A DNA stretch of 64,000 nucleotides from Eustoma russellianum (Eukaryota; Streptophyta; Magnoliopsida; Gentianales; Gentianaceae): positions 8,790,981 through 8,854,980 of the forward strand of contig AP025067.1 in assembly GCA_036186865.1 (NCBI GenBank), in the 5' to 3' direction. The position numbers were made by a program, and so were the translations under genes. Of the stretch, positions 41,388-52,086 are shown piece after piece (the stretch's first letter is position 1; the number at the start of each line of letters is the position of its first letter). The notes beneath the pieces were generated by a model. It was not told the origin of the DNA and ran no database searches. It was given only the letters and a program-made list of their open reading frames with translations.

Positions 41388-41864
41388 CTATACAATGGTG
41401 TCGTAAGTCATCATACCTAACTTGGCTCGTAAGTTTCCAAAGGTGGTTTGATTAAGGGGTTTGGTAAAGATGTCAGCAATTTGGTGATCAATTCTTATAT
41501 GATTTATGACTATATCCTCATTTTGAACATGATCTCGAAGAAAGTGGTATCGCACCTCAATATGTTTGGCCTTAGAATGAAGCATCGGATTCTGAGAAAG
41601 ATTGATTGCACTTGTGCTATCACAGAAAATTGGAATCTTATTCATTTTAATGCCTAAATCACTAAGTTGCTGCTTAAGCCAAAGTATTTGGGTAGTACAT
41701 AGACTCAAATCAATATACTCGGCTTCAGTGGTAGAAAGAGCGACACTAGCTTGCTTTTTAGAAAACCAAGAGATGAAGTTGGTTCCTATGAGATGACATG
41801 TACCGCTAGTGGATTTTCTATCTAACTTGCAACCACCATAATCAGCATCACTATATGCGAACAT
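41388..41864 (-). CDS. Copia 4 RNase H
   Basis: A 158-codon frame: AYSDADYGGCKLDRKSTSG (first Asp), LSTTEAEYIDLSLC (Glu), IPIFCDSTSAINLSQNP (Asp), HIEVRYHFLRDHV, and the terminal DIFTKPLNQTTFGNLRAKLG, the usual end of SIRE pol. This is complete and in frame; it is separated from RT by a frameshift near 41900. Confidence 0.92.
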   Translation of the reverse strand: MFAYSDADYGGCKLDRKSTSGTCHLIGTNFISWFSKKQASVALSTTEAEYIDLSLCTTQILWLKQQLSDLGIKMNKIPIFCDSTSAINLSQNPMLHSKAKHIEVRYHFLRDHVQNEDIVINHIRIDHQIADIFTKPLNQTTFGNLRAKLGMMTYDTIV

Positions 41865-41946
41865 TTCTAACTTAGCGTTTCTATCATACCAAAGTCCTAA
41901 GTGAGGTGTATGCTTAAGATATCTAAAGATCTTTTTTCACTGCATT

Positions 41947-42555
41947 TTAATGTGATACCTTAGGACAAGATTGAAACCTAGCACACATGCACACACTAAA
42001 CATGATATCAGGTTTTGATGTAGTTAAGTATAACAATGAGCAAATCATAGACCTATAAAGTGTGTCATCAAAAGGTTTACCATTTGCATCCTTATCTAGC
42101 TTGGTGCTAACACTCATGGGTGTAGGTGTTGGTTTCAACTCTTCAAAGCCAAACTTCTTAAGCATATCATTGACATACTTAAGTTGACTAATGTGAATTC
42201 CTTGAGGGGTTTGTTTGATTTGAAGTCCTAAGAAATAATTCAACTCTCCTACCATTGACATTTCAAATTCTGACTTCATACACTCTTCGAAGTCTTTGAC
42301 TAAAGTAGGGTTAGTTGAACCGAAGATAATATCGTCTACATATATTTGAACTATTAACAAATCATTATCTTTTCTTCTTAGGAATAATGTGTTGTCGATG
42401 GTCCCCGTTTGATAATTATTTGCAATAAGAAAGTTTGCAAATCTATCATACCAAGCTCTCGGAGCTTGTTTCAAACCATATAGAGCTTTCTTAAGCTTGT
42501 AAACATGGGTAGGATTCTTTGGATCTTCGAATCCAGGGGGTTGTTTGACAAACAC
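41947..42555 (-). CDS. Copia 4 reverse transcriptase, central and C-terminal part
   Basis: A 202-codon frame: FVKQPPGFEDP, LKKALYGLKQAPRAWYDRFA, IVQIYVDDIIFGSTNP (YVDD active site), SEFEMSMVGELNYFLGLQIK and YRSMICSLLYLTTSKPDIMF. It diverges after FQSCPK into a shifted frame that leads to RNase H. Confidence 0.92.
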   Translation of the reverse strand: MFVKQPPGFEDPKNPTHVYKLKKALYGLKQAPRAWYDRFANFLIANNYQTGTIDNTLFLRRKDNDLLIVQIYVDDIIFGSTNPTLVKDFEECMKSEFEMSMVGELNYFLGLQIKQTPQGIHISQLKYVNDMLKKFGFEELKPTPTPMSVSTKLDKDANGKPFDDTLYRSMICSLLYLTTSKPDIMFSVCMCARFQSCPKVSH

Positions 42556-42561
42556 CTCTTC

Positions 42562-42840
42562 TTAGATGTATCTATTCAAGAAAGCACTCTTGACATCCAT
42601 TTGGAAGAGTTTAATATTACTTAGACTTGCAATATCAAGTAACAATCTAATTTCTTCTAGTCGTGCAACGAGTGCAAAGGTTTCTTCATAATCTATTCCT
42701 TCTTGTTGATTATACCCTTGTGCGACTAGCCTAGCCTTATTTCCTGTAATATTTCCTTGTTCGTCCATTTTATTCCTAAAGACCCATTTAGTTCCTATTA
42801 TAGACTTGTCTTAAGGTTTAGGTACTAGGTCCCACACGTT
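42562..42840 (-). pseudogene. Copia 4 reverse transcriptase, N-terminal part
   Basis: GTKWVFRNKMDEQGNITGNK, ARLVAQGYNQQEGIDYEETF, and FQMDVKSAFLNRYI. A stop codon follows NRYI, ahead of EEVFVKQPPGF. At the right end the sequence goes directly from protease to NNVWDLVPKP, the latter being an RT-start motif. Confidence 0.88.
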
Positions 42841-43050
42841 GTTCCTTTTCCAACAACTTGTCCTTTGTTGTTGTCACCGAATGTTACTTTTCCTCCATTC
42901 TTGATATGTTACAATTCGATGAATAGTTTGGGGTTCTCCGTCATATGCCTCGAACATCCACTATCCCAAAACCATTTGGTTTTCAGATTCTTTGACTTTG
43001 CCTCCTTCTTGCATTTTTGCGTTTTTCCTACAATGGAGACAATGTTTTAG
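42841..43050 (-). pseudogene. Copia 4 protease, fused to RT by deletion
   Basis: WFWDSGCSRHMTENPKLF (Asp-Ser-Gly active site, in the SIRE form with Cys) and GGKVTFGDNNKGQVVGKG. The next block is RT, not integrase, so a deletion of an estimated 1.5-2 kb (judged against the normal domain order) lies at about 42843. Confidence 0.85.
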
Positions 43051-43057
43051 GTACCTT

Positions 43058-44043
43058 TTATTTGGGTCCTTGAATGTTAGGGGCACTATTCTTGTTTAGA
43101 TATCCCTTAGGTATCCAAACTTGAACATACCTTCTAGGCACATTTTTAGCATTGTTATAATTTGAAAAATAAGAAGGATTAGCATATAGATGATTATTCC
43201 ACATAAGTGAAGATGCATTGTTATACATGTTGCGCCATGGTTGATAATTATTATATGATGGCCGATTTTTATAATGTGTATAAGGCAAGCGATTTTGTTT
43301 CTTGAATGGCGCTATATAAGTGTGTTCATAGGCATTTCTATAAGATTTATATGAGTGTTGCCTATATTTAGGTTCATAATAAGTTGGATACATTTTATTC
43401 TTTCTAGTTGCATTTGTATACATATAGGCATAATTTCTATGTTGTCTAGATGCAAAGTTTCGCCTAGATGTATGTTTATACATGTGTGCTTTATGGGTGT
43501 ATGTTGTATTTTTTCCTTGATATTAGTAGAAGAAGGTGTAGAAGAAGATGTAGCAGGCAAAGTTGATTTTGTTGTATTATATGGCAACTTTGTACTAGAT
43601 GAAACAAACTTAATCTTTTTATTTACTTTTTCATTTTCTTCTTTATAGCCTAAGCCGGTTTTATCATTACCATACTTTTGTGATGAGATTAGTGTATCTA
43701 ACATATTAGCACCTGATTTAAATTGTTCTAACATTTTTTCTAAGTTAAGTTTAGACGACTTAAGTTGTATTATTTCATGTTTACAACTTTCTAACTTAGA
43801 CTTTAACATATTATTTTCCATTTTTAAATTTTGTTCATCTTTCCTATATGATTCAATTTTATTCTCTAAAGAATCAAGAGTATTAGTAGACTCTTGTTGA
43901 AGAGATTCTAATTGATCGGAAAATTCCAAGTTGGACGTCTTTAACTTGTCATTTTCTTCAACTAGTTTCTTCTTTTCTTTAGAGAGCCTCTTACAGTGAG
44001 CATGCATTCTTAAGAACTCTTCATACATTTCATCAAATGTCAT
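43058..44043 (-). CDS. Copia 4 gag C-terminal region (coiled coil)
   Basis: Two overlapping frames. The 243-codon frame 43312-44043 is strongly charged with a long heptad-rich helix (LKTSNLEFSDQLESLQQEST, ENKIESYRKDEQNLKMENNM), typical for the SIRE gag tail. The 141-codon frame 43058-43483 is rich in Tyr, Asn and Arg (NYAYMYTNATRKNKMY, NRPSYNNYQPWRNMYNN) and leads to protease. A frameshift near 43480 separates them. Confidence 0.75.
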
Positions 44044-44845
44044 TTACTATCAGAATCACTATCAGAAGAAGAACATACCATGTTGGATACAAAGCAGACT
44101 TGAGCTTCCTCAGTTTTGGATTCTAAGTCGGATGAGTCGCTCCATGTACTCACCTTCATTGCTCGTTTCCCTTTCCTTGCCTTAGACTACTTTGTCTTTG
44201 TCATTTGTGCCTCCTTGTCCTTGGCTTGTTTATTATTGTTGTTATTATTATTTTTCTTCGTGGGACAATCATATTAAATATGTCCTTTTTGACCGCATTC
44301 ATAACACTTTAATTCTTTATTATACCATTTGCTTGTGTTATTTTTCCTAGGTTGAGAAGAAGAAGAAGAAGAACGTCGTCTATTCCTATTAGGACGTTTG
44401 AAAAACTTTCTAAGTTTTATTGCTATTAATACCAAATCATCATCTAATTCAGTGTCACTATTACTATCATCATTATTTGTATGTGTTTCAGTTTTTTTGA
44501 ACGCTGTTGACTTACTTGATGATTTAGATGACTCGGACTTCGTTGGTTAAGTTTTACCTCATAGACTTTAGAAGACCCGATCAATTCATCCATCTTAGTG
44601 ATTGACTTGGTCTCCTCGATTGCAGTCACCTTTGGATCTCATTCAGCAGGAAGGTTTCGTAGCACCTTTTGAACTTTTTCATTGTTCGTGAATGATTTGC
44701 CTAAAGCTTCCAACTCACCTTTGTGAGAAACAATAGCCAATGTTTACACCCTGGATTTGAGACAAGCAGTATATAATGAATTGTTGTTTCTTGGTCTTGT
44801 ATTGTTCGTATGGTGTTGAGTCTTGCTTCTTTTGAGTGGTGTTGG
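44044..44845 (-). pseudogene. Copia 4 gag, central part with broken knuckle
   Basis: Contains the knuckle CYECGQKGHI-stop-YDC at about 44275-44310 (the stop falls inside the zinc finger), a poly-Asn stretch, and VTAIEETKSITKMDELIGSS near 44600. It starts about 100 bases from the primer site with KSFTNNEKVQKVLRNLPAE, so the N-terminal half of gag has been deleted. Confidence 0.78.
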
Positions 44846-44861
44846 CCTCGCTCTGATACCA
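44846..44861 (-). promoter_or_regulatory. Copia 4 primer binding site
   Basis: TGGTATCAGAGCGAGG on the minus strand, a perfect 12-base initiator-Met-tRNA match, two bases inside the LTR. Confidence 0.92.
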
Positions 44862-44863
44862 AT

Positions 44864-47241
44864 TGTTTGACCGTGCACCTACAATAAATACCACAAGAGG
44901 GGTGTGAATAGTGGTTAGTGGAAATTACACTACGACCCTTTGTAAAAATTCTCTTTGAAAACAGAATCTGAGACCACCTCAGATTCAGAACCTGTTTTTG
45001 AAAAATTCAAAACTAATTGTACACAACTCCAAAAATTATGAAACTTTGAAGAACTTAACTTCAATGTGTTAACCAGACCCTGTCCAAAAATAAGATCGTT
45101 TGACCCTTCAAACAAATAAAAATATTCAGATGGTAAATCAAGACATAATTGGACAGAATGTTGCTGATTTTGCAAAATGTGTTTCTCTTTGAATATTCAG
45201 CCAAAAAGGTTGATGTTTATATCAAAACACTCCTTACGATGTGTAGATGATGTTTTCAAAAGGTCCTGACCTTAAACAATTCTTGATAAATACAGAATTT
45301 AAGTTTTCTCAAAACTGGTCAGATTGCAGCCAGATTGGAGCAGTTATCTTGCAAAGACTGAAAGACTAACTCTCCTTTGCTCAAATCAAGTGATTCTTGT
45401 TGCAAATGAAAGCTAACAGTCTGAAGTATAACTCCCCCAAAAATCACGAATTTGGAAAATGTTTAGCTATTTTTCCAAGACGTGAGAAATTGTGTGAAAG
45501 CTGCAACAAAAAGGGCAGAAAACAGAAATGAAGAAACAAGACAAGAACACCGAGGATTTATCCTGATTTGGTCAATGTGAACTACTCCAGTCCCAAGGAA
45601 CACCTTTCCTTAGATTTCACTATCAAATGAATCACCTTACAACAAGAACCAAGCTTGATCCTTGGGTTATACACCAACTCTACTCAAGACTTTGATGATC
45701 ACCTTCTAAGCAGCACTTAGTTGCAACAGCTCTACAACCTATTGATATAGCCTTATAAGAATGGATAATCAATTTTACAAATGAAGCTCAAGAGGCTTGT
45801 AGCACAACAAAACAACAAGAACACCTTAGCTACAAAGAATGGAACAAGAACAACAACAAGAAGAAGATGATGGCTAGACAATTCAACAAATGATTGTAAG
45901 CTTCAAGTGTGTTTCATCTTCTTCACCATTGCCTCTATTTATAGTGTGATTTGAGCTTTGGAGATAAGAACTCTAATGTGTCACCATCTTCATCATCAAT
46001 TCCAAATGTCTTCTCATCATTGGTTGGCCTTGTACACTTGGCAAAATAAGACAGAATGATTGGTCCACCTTGCCAACTTCATGTGGCCGATTTTATCAAC
46101 TAAAATTGTCTTGATTATCCTTTGCCAAAAATGAAGATAATTAGTGAGATAATACTCCACTATTCCCTGAACCCCTTAGCTTGAGAATAGGCATGTGAGG
46201 CTTTGAACATTTCAAATAAAATTCAGCTTCAATATCCCTTTAGTAGCCGTTGGCTACTAAGCATTTTTCCAAGTTAACCTTTTGATTTTCCTTAATAAAA
46301 TAATTAAGGATAATACCACCAAAATATCCTCAAATTTAAGCATAATAATAGGACATGTGAGCTCCATTTTGACTCAAAAAATCTGCCATGACAAGCCATA
46401 GCCGTTGGCTATATTTGAAAAAATCCAAGTTGGCAATTTTGCCAACTAGCTCCTTTTTTGTTGGTCCACATGTCTCCAACTTATAAAATGTATTCCACAT
46501 CATATCCAACTGCATATGCATGTTTTTTAATATATATATATATGTGTAGCAGCTCAGATTTCTGAAGAAGAAATCAATAGTTAATAGTTGACAAGATTAT
46601 GTCAATGTGTAACACCGAAATTTCCAATATTTCTTCTTATATGTCATGAACATTTCCAAACCTTTGACACCTTTAATATCTCTGAATAATGATTATAAAT
46701 GTGCTCTTATAATATATATAAGATGGTCTTCAAGAAAAAATAAAATGTGACATCTCAAATCGTCACATATCCCGCTATAGTCAATAATATCATCATGTGA
46801 GAGAATAAGATAAAGAATCACCATATTATCTTCAAGTTAATAATAAATCAGCTCCAGAATGAAGATAATATTATGCTCAAGAGATTCCTTAAGTGAAAAT
46901 ACCAAAAATACCCTTGGGGGTGAAATGACCAAAATACCTCTGGTATTAGAAAACTCCAGAAATGACACGGATTGTCAGAAATAATCATGATATCACCTTT
47001 GTCATGATAAATAGTATAAGAATACACCCTTGAATTATTTTCACCGTGTGATGTTCCTACAAAACTCAAAATACCAATTTTGCCTTTTGTGGTAAGTTGT
47101 AGAAACTTCCAACGCACGTCAGTCACAATACATTTAAAATCATCAAAATCACATAAGATTCACATAATGAGCATGTATAAATCATATACAAATGAAAACA
47201 ACCACTTTAACATATTTTACAAAAATATTTCTAAAAAACCT
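44864..47241 (-). repeat. Copia 4 5' LTR (right), truncated
   Basis: Aligns with the left LTR from TGTTTGACC to ...TTCTAAAAA-ACCT but lacks the terminal 325 or so bases that hold the palindromic repeats. It joins Copia 3 protease directly. Confidence 0.88.
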
Positions 47242-47420
47242 ACCACACCCAAGAATATTAATCCCAGCACCATTAGCAACCTTAACCTTTGTAGGATTAT
47301 AAAACATCATATAATCAATTAATTTTTCTTGTTCCATGTCCAATGATGAGTGGCACCAAAATCAACAATCCAGGTAAAGAGGAGTTTAGAATTTTTAGTG
47401 TAGCTGGCCATGGTGACTTG
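47242..47420 (-). pseudogene. Copia 3 protease, N-terminal part
   Basis: TWIVDFGATHHWTW with the catalytic Asp but Phe in place of Ser/Thr (DFGA), followed by KVANGAGINILGV, which stops at the Copia 4 boundary and resumes at 38406. Confidence 0.82.
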
Positions 47421-48554
47421 AATAGCTTCTTCTTTATGTCTAGTGGTTGTTGTTGAGAATGACGTTGCTTCATAAACTTGAAGATTGTATCCAGTTGACT
47501 TTGTATCGGGACATTAGATGGTCAGATAACATAGTTACTATGCACATTTGGCTAACTCCTTTCCAGTTGTCATTGTTGGAGGCTTGAGACCTCTGAGGTT
47601 TAGAGTTCCTCCATTGTTCATTCAGTCTGGTGGGTGGTTTGCCATGTTTGGCAAAATACCTTTCTTGTATGTGTCATGTTTTCTTGTAGAATTTGCAGAA
47701 TGGTTTAGAGCCACCACTTCTCCTGGTATCATGTTGAGAGGGAGGAACATATCTCCCTTTTACTGCATTTGAAGTAGCTTGATCATATTGAGTGTTTTTA
47801 GGTATAGAAACAACCATTGTTGTTTCTTCAGCTATAGAAGTAGAGGTCATCATGAGTTTGATCATGCTCTTCTCCTAGCTTATCTCGGAGAACACATTGT
47901 TAGTGGAGGGAAGTGTCTTAATACTAAGAATCCTTCCTCTAACAACATCGAATTCTTTATTCAAACCAGTCAAGAATCTAAAGATTCTTTTGGTTTCAGT
48001 AAAGTTCTCATACATTTTATCAGCTTCTTGATGTGGCCACTTATAAGTGTCATAGACATCAATCTTTTGCCAAATTCTTTTTAACTGACCAAATTACACA
48101 TTCATAGGTGATCCCCCTTGTTTTATGTCATGAAACATAACATCAAGTTCATAGAATTCAGATACACTATCAAGTTTAGAGTATATTTCTTGTGCTTCTT
48201 TCCAAATATCAGCAGCAGAATCATAGAGGATAAATTTATCACTTACATTATTGGTCATTGACCCAATCAACCAGACCATAGTCATGGAATTCTTAGCATT
48301 CCAAGTTTAGATTCGAACATCACTCTCATCAGGAACTTCACTTTCAGCTTTAAGGTAATCTTCCTTACCTTTGCCCGTGATAAAATCTTTACAGCTCTAG
48401 ACCATGCAAGATTGTTGTTCTCATTGAGCTTGTGATTTGTGATCATAGCAGGGGTTGAATCAATGGTGTTGTGATTTGAGATAGCTCCAGATGAGTTAGT
48501 GGGAACAATTGCAGGACTAGGATTAGATGGAACCTCGCTTCCAACAGACTCCAT
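47421..48554 (-). pseudogene. Copia 3 gag
   Basis: Starts with MESVGSEVPSNPSPAIVPTN (48554), then NHKLNENNNLAWSRAVKIL (copia N-terminal gag), MVWLIGSMTNNVSDKFILYD and SAADIWKEAQEIYSKLDSVS (gag domain, frame 48094-48285), SMMTSTSIAEE-like sequence, and a knuckle remnant CKFYKKT-stop-HIQERY near 47660-47700 in which cysteines are replaced by tyrosine. Several frameshifts. Confidence 0.85.
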
Positions 48555-48656
48555 ATCTCAAGTTTAGATGCACATAGATCTTTGTAGGCAAATAAGATGG
48601 TGATGACCAGTGGTATATTTGAACAGGAGCTTACGAAATCAGTACACAACACTATA

Positions 48657-48668
48657 GCTCGGATACCA
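48657..48668 (-). promoter_or_regulatory. Copia 3 primer binding site
   Basis: TGGTATCCGAGC on the minus strand, one substitution from the initiator-Met-tRNA primer consensus. Confidence 0.85.
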
Positions 48669-48967
48669 TATAGAGAAAATGAGCTCAAATATGACACAAT
48701 TAACGCTTAATATGAGGAGACAATCATTTATTATTCCCAATGCCATCGAGTTCATACATATATACACAGCTGATGCCAATGGTAGTATGCTTGACAGAGA
48801 CAGCCAACGACAAGTTTTTGCAGGGTAAGAACTTCCAGATAAAATAAAGTTAAATCACAAAAATGATGATGTATCTAATGACCTACGATTAAACAATAAT
48901 TATGTACAATAACACGATAAAATGGAGCAAAATAAAGGAGAATTTGGCATGAGAGTATGTGTCAACA
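48669..48967 (-). repeat. Copia 3 5' LTR
   Basis: About 300 bases between the primer site and a TGTTGACA start (minus strand; TGTCAACA at 48960-48967 on the plus strand). The 3' LTR is not in the window, so the boundary rests on the TG terminus alone. Confidence 0.6.
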
Positions 48968-49079
48968 GTTAAGGAAAAATGTTTGATGAAATGCCTCCAC
49001 GAGATTTTTTGATGTTGAACACACTGAACTTATTCCTGTGCTTCTGGTATGTGTCTTCATCTGATATATTCTGCATTCC

Positions 49080-50600
49080 AACAATTGATATGTTTGCCAA
49101 CGGAGGAGAAGGCTCGACAGGCGGTATGACAGCTTAACCCTCATAGTGCGGTCGACCCCAATGCGTATATGGTGCATTTTATCGCTCGTGTTGGTCTATT
49201 ATTCATTCTGATATAGATAAGGCAGTGGAAAAGTTTTTATTGGGAGTTCTGCTACCGCTTGCTATGTCGAGTACTCTCATTACCATTCTACCTAAGTGTC
49301 ATGCACCTTCAGCTTTTGGCGACTATCGACCTATCTATTTGTCTACTTTTATGAGTAAGGTACATACTCGTATTTTCGCTACTTGCCTCGTCGTTTACTC
49401 CATCACCTGATTTTGCGAGAGCAAATGGGATTCATTACGGGTTATGACATTTCCTCTTAGGTGCTTTGAGCTAATGAGAAGATCCATATGCTGGATAAGG
49501 GAGGCTTGGATGCACAAGTATGTCTGAAGCTTGACATGATGAAAGCTCTTGATCGGTTCAGTTGGCAGTATTTGGCTAAGGTGTTGCATTGTTTTGGCTT
49601 TATGAGTTTTTTCATTCGGTTAATTCTCAATCAACTACAACGTACACGATTGTCAATGTAGATTAATGGAGTTTTGTGTGGTTTCTTTTCTCTGGGCCAT
49701 GGGGTAAAGCAGGGGGATCCTTTGTCTCGTCTATTGATTATCTTGGCTCTGAAGGTTTTAGCCCAGCACTCTGTATGCATGTGGAGGCCGAAAAGATACG
49801 TACTTTTGCATTGGGATGGATGCCGTTTTGTGTTTGTCATATGGCTTATGCCGATGATCTTTTGGTCTTCTTGTGGGGTGACATCCACAATCTTTTAGCA
49901 TTTAAAGGTTTTGTTGCATAGTATGAACGAGCATTGGGGCATAAAGTCAACTTTGTAAAAATTCGCTTTGTGTCATCCTTGGGTATATCTATTGACACGC
50001 CTTCACAGAATAGAAGTCGCACCTATGATGACTTCCACTAAGCTGCCTATGCGTTGTTTGGGGTCTTTCTTGTATAAGGGTATTGACCGCACGTAGTATT
50101 GTGTGGCATTGGTACAACGTTTTGATAGGCATCTGAATGACTGGCAGAATAAATTACTTTCCAAGGCAGACTGGTTGGTGCTGATCCTCAATGTCTTAAG
50201 TTCCTTGCCACTGCATGTGATGGTAGTGGCAAGAGTCCCCAAATCAGTCATACATGAGTTTCAGGGGAAAATGACAAATTTCTTTTGGTGAGGCAGTGGT
50301 TCTAAGCATCACTGGGTTTCTTGGAACAACATTACTTTTCCACTAGAGGAAGGCGGCTTAGTGGTCCGAGATTTATCTACGCTGCAAGATCCTTATTTTT
50401 TTGTTTATGGTGGTAATACCAACAGCAAGATACATTGTGGAGTCGATATATATGGCACAAATATGGCTGATAGTGGGATTATCGACCATGTAATACAGAT
50501 TCCGTCGCGTGGCGTACTCTTTGCCGAATTCATCAAGTATGTTCGCAACATTGCCATGATGTGGGGGCGGATATGAGTTGGACACTTACGCCGGGAGGAA
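49080..50600 (+). pseudogene. LINE C reverse transcriptase
   Basis: RT blocks in several frames: SAVDPNAYMVHF near 49140, LDMMKALDRFSWQYLAKVL near 49530 (catalytic Asp kept), GVKQGDPLSR near 49705, and MAYADDLLVFLWG near 49840 (YADD active site), then MPLRCLGSFLYKGI and thumb LVLILNVLSSLPLHVMVVAR. Catalytic residues are intact but the frame is broken many times. Confidence 0.88.
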
Positions 50601-50870
50601 ATTTTATGCTGGCATCCGCATATGGATTTTGCTGTAGATCTCGGCGAAAGAAACTTTCGCATAATTATATTTGGCATGCTCATCAACGGTCAGCCGTAAG
50701 TATTTTCCTATCACATTTGTTTAATGGAGCACTACCAACGGAGAACTATTTACGCCGATTTATAACGGTTATGCCTACTCAATGTCCTTTCGGACATTCG
50801 AAATCCGCGGAAATTGATCATGTTTCTTTAGTTTCCCTATGATACAGATAATTTGGCCATACTTTGCACA
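50561..50870 (+). pseudogene. LINE C zinc-binding domain
   Basis: WTLTPGGNFMLASAYGFC, HNYIWHAHQRSAVSIFLSHL, TVMPTQCPFGHSKSAEIDHV: the zinc-binding RT domain with the second Cys of the CPFC pair changed to Gly. Confidence 0.85.
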
Positions 50871-51179
50871 CTTATTGGATGTCTACATGCCTTGCATCTC
50901 TTCTGTTCGGTTGTATCTTATGTCTTGGTGGTTTTACTCTATTTCCTACTCGTTACAGGGGGTTTATGTGTATTATTTTTCCTGGCATCATATTGTACTT
51001 TATTTGGTGTTCATATACAACTGCGATATATGATGGCCGCTCTTCGAGCTACGATGATTTTGACAGGAATCTGAGCAGACGTGTATACTTGGTGCAAGAG
51101 TATAGATGAGACTAAGATGGCCTGTAATTACCCAGAGTTAATTCAGGTCGGTCTGATGTCTTTTTGGGTCCACCAAGAC

Positions 51180-51570
51180 TATGGGTTCTGACGGATGATG
51201 CCCCCTTCGAGCCGGATAAAGCTTAATGCGGATGCAGCTGTTGGGCGTGATAAAGTGGCAGGAGGTGCGATTTTGCGGGACTTGGCTGGCCTTTGCAATG
51301 ATGCTTTGCATTTTTGCCTGTCACGCGTATCGTCTTTAGAAGTAGAGGCTCAAGCGGTTCTACTTGGTTTGTTGTATTTCCTACCATAATATCCTACGTT
51401 AGTTTTGGAGACAAATTGTGTCGAGCTTGCCTGGATGATGGCCATGAATTCACGGATGCCCTACAGGCCTGTCTTTCGCCAGTTGCGAGTTATCCTACAA
51501 GCGGATGTGTCGAGTTACTTTACACACCATGGCAGACTAACAACGCTGCACACTTTCTTGCATAATTAGG
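51180..51570 (+). pseudogene. LINE C RNase H
   Basis: IKLNADAAVGRDKVAGGAIL (first Asp), SRVSSLEVEAQAVLLGLLYF (Glu), LETNCVELAW (Asp replaced by Asn), and the terminal histidine-like block in a shifted frame. Inactive. Confidence 0.82.
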
Positions 51571-51790
51571 CTTGATGAATGATACATGTCGTGTATATTC
51601 AGTACCTTCTACTTTACATTCACTAGTTTGAGGTTGTGTTTCCGCTGATGTTTTCGTAGGATCACTACGTCCTATATTGTAACCGCTAGCTTGTGTTCTT
51701 TCATGTACTCAGATAATGGTTTTCTTGTGCCACAAGTGAGGCTACCACATATTTCATAATAAAATGTCGGAAGGCAAATTGCCTTCTTTC

Positions 51791-51796
<6 letters not shown>
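51571..51796 (+). other. LINE C 3' UTR and terminal hairpin
   Basis: Holds GTGCCACAAGTGAGG (51727-51741), a TAATAAAATG stretch and the terminal hairpin GAAGGC-AAATT-GCCTTC (51770-51786), then (TA)n. Confidence 0.8.

Positions 51797-51853
<57 letters not shown>
51797..51853. repeat. (TA)n microsatellite
   Basis: Almost pure TA. It separates the 3' end of LINE C from the oppositely oriented LINE fragment. Confidence 0.95.
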
Positions 51854-51855
<2 letters not shown>

Positions 51856-51930
51856 ATGAAATGTATTTTATTATTAGAAAGAAAACTCACTTATGGCGGA
51901 AGGAAACCATATTATAGAGTATAGTCATCG
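51854..51930 (-). mobile_element. Extremely truncated LINE 3' end
   Basis: Minus-strand TCCTTCCGCCATAAGTGAG box (51886-51904) followed by TAATAATAAAAT and (TA)n, as at the 3' end of LINEs A-D. Only about 75 bases are left, bounded on the other side by a short TATATATA run. Confidence 0.75.
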
Positions 51931-52086
51931 TATATATATATATGACGTTGACGGCGGATGCTCCCAGCAAATTGGCAGCCGTCCGCGGTGTCTGATCCCT
52001 TCGTTGCCGCTGTTTTTTGTCCACTGCCATACACAACTGCCGCCATTCTTCTTCTTCCAGCCTTCTTCTTCGTACAAGCACTAGCA

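Larger units (their letters stand above)
38407..47241 (-). mobile_element. Copia 4: SIRE-like Ty1-copia element, internally deleted
   Basis: Long LTRs (2.4-2.7 kb), gag with coiled coil, RT of SIRE type (YVDDIIFGSTNP, EFEMSMVGELNYFLGLQIKQ), initiator-Met-tRNA primer site and repeated polypurine tracts point to the SIRE (Sirevirus) lineage. Protease is joined directly to RT, so integrase and the RT start are missing. Inserted in the protease of Copia 3, same strand. Confidence 0.9.
36523..48967 (-). mobile_element. Copia 3: Ty1-copia element split by Copia 4 and truncated by LINE D
   Basis: Minus-strand order from the right: 5' LTR, primer site, gag, damaged knuckle, protease, [Copia 4], rest of protease, pre-integrase, integrase, and the N-terminal half of RT. 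RT ends at the LINE D junction; the remainder and the 3' LTR are not in the window. Numerous stops. Confidence 0.85.
48973..51796 (+). mobile_element. LINE C: 5'-truncated LINE with RNase H
   Basis: Plus-strand RT (from its N-terminal part), zinc-binding domain, RNase H and 3' UTR, ending in a terminal palindrome next to (TA)n. Abuts the Copia 3 LTR at its left. Same family as LINEs A, B, D, F. Confidence 0.85.
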
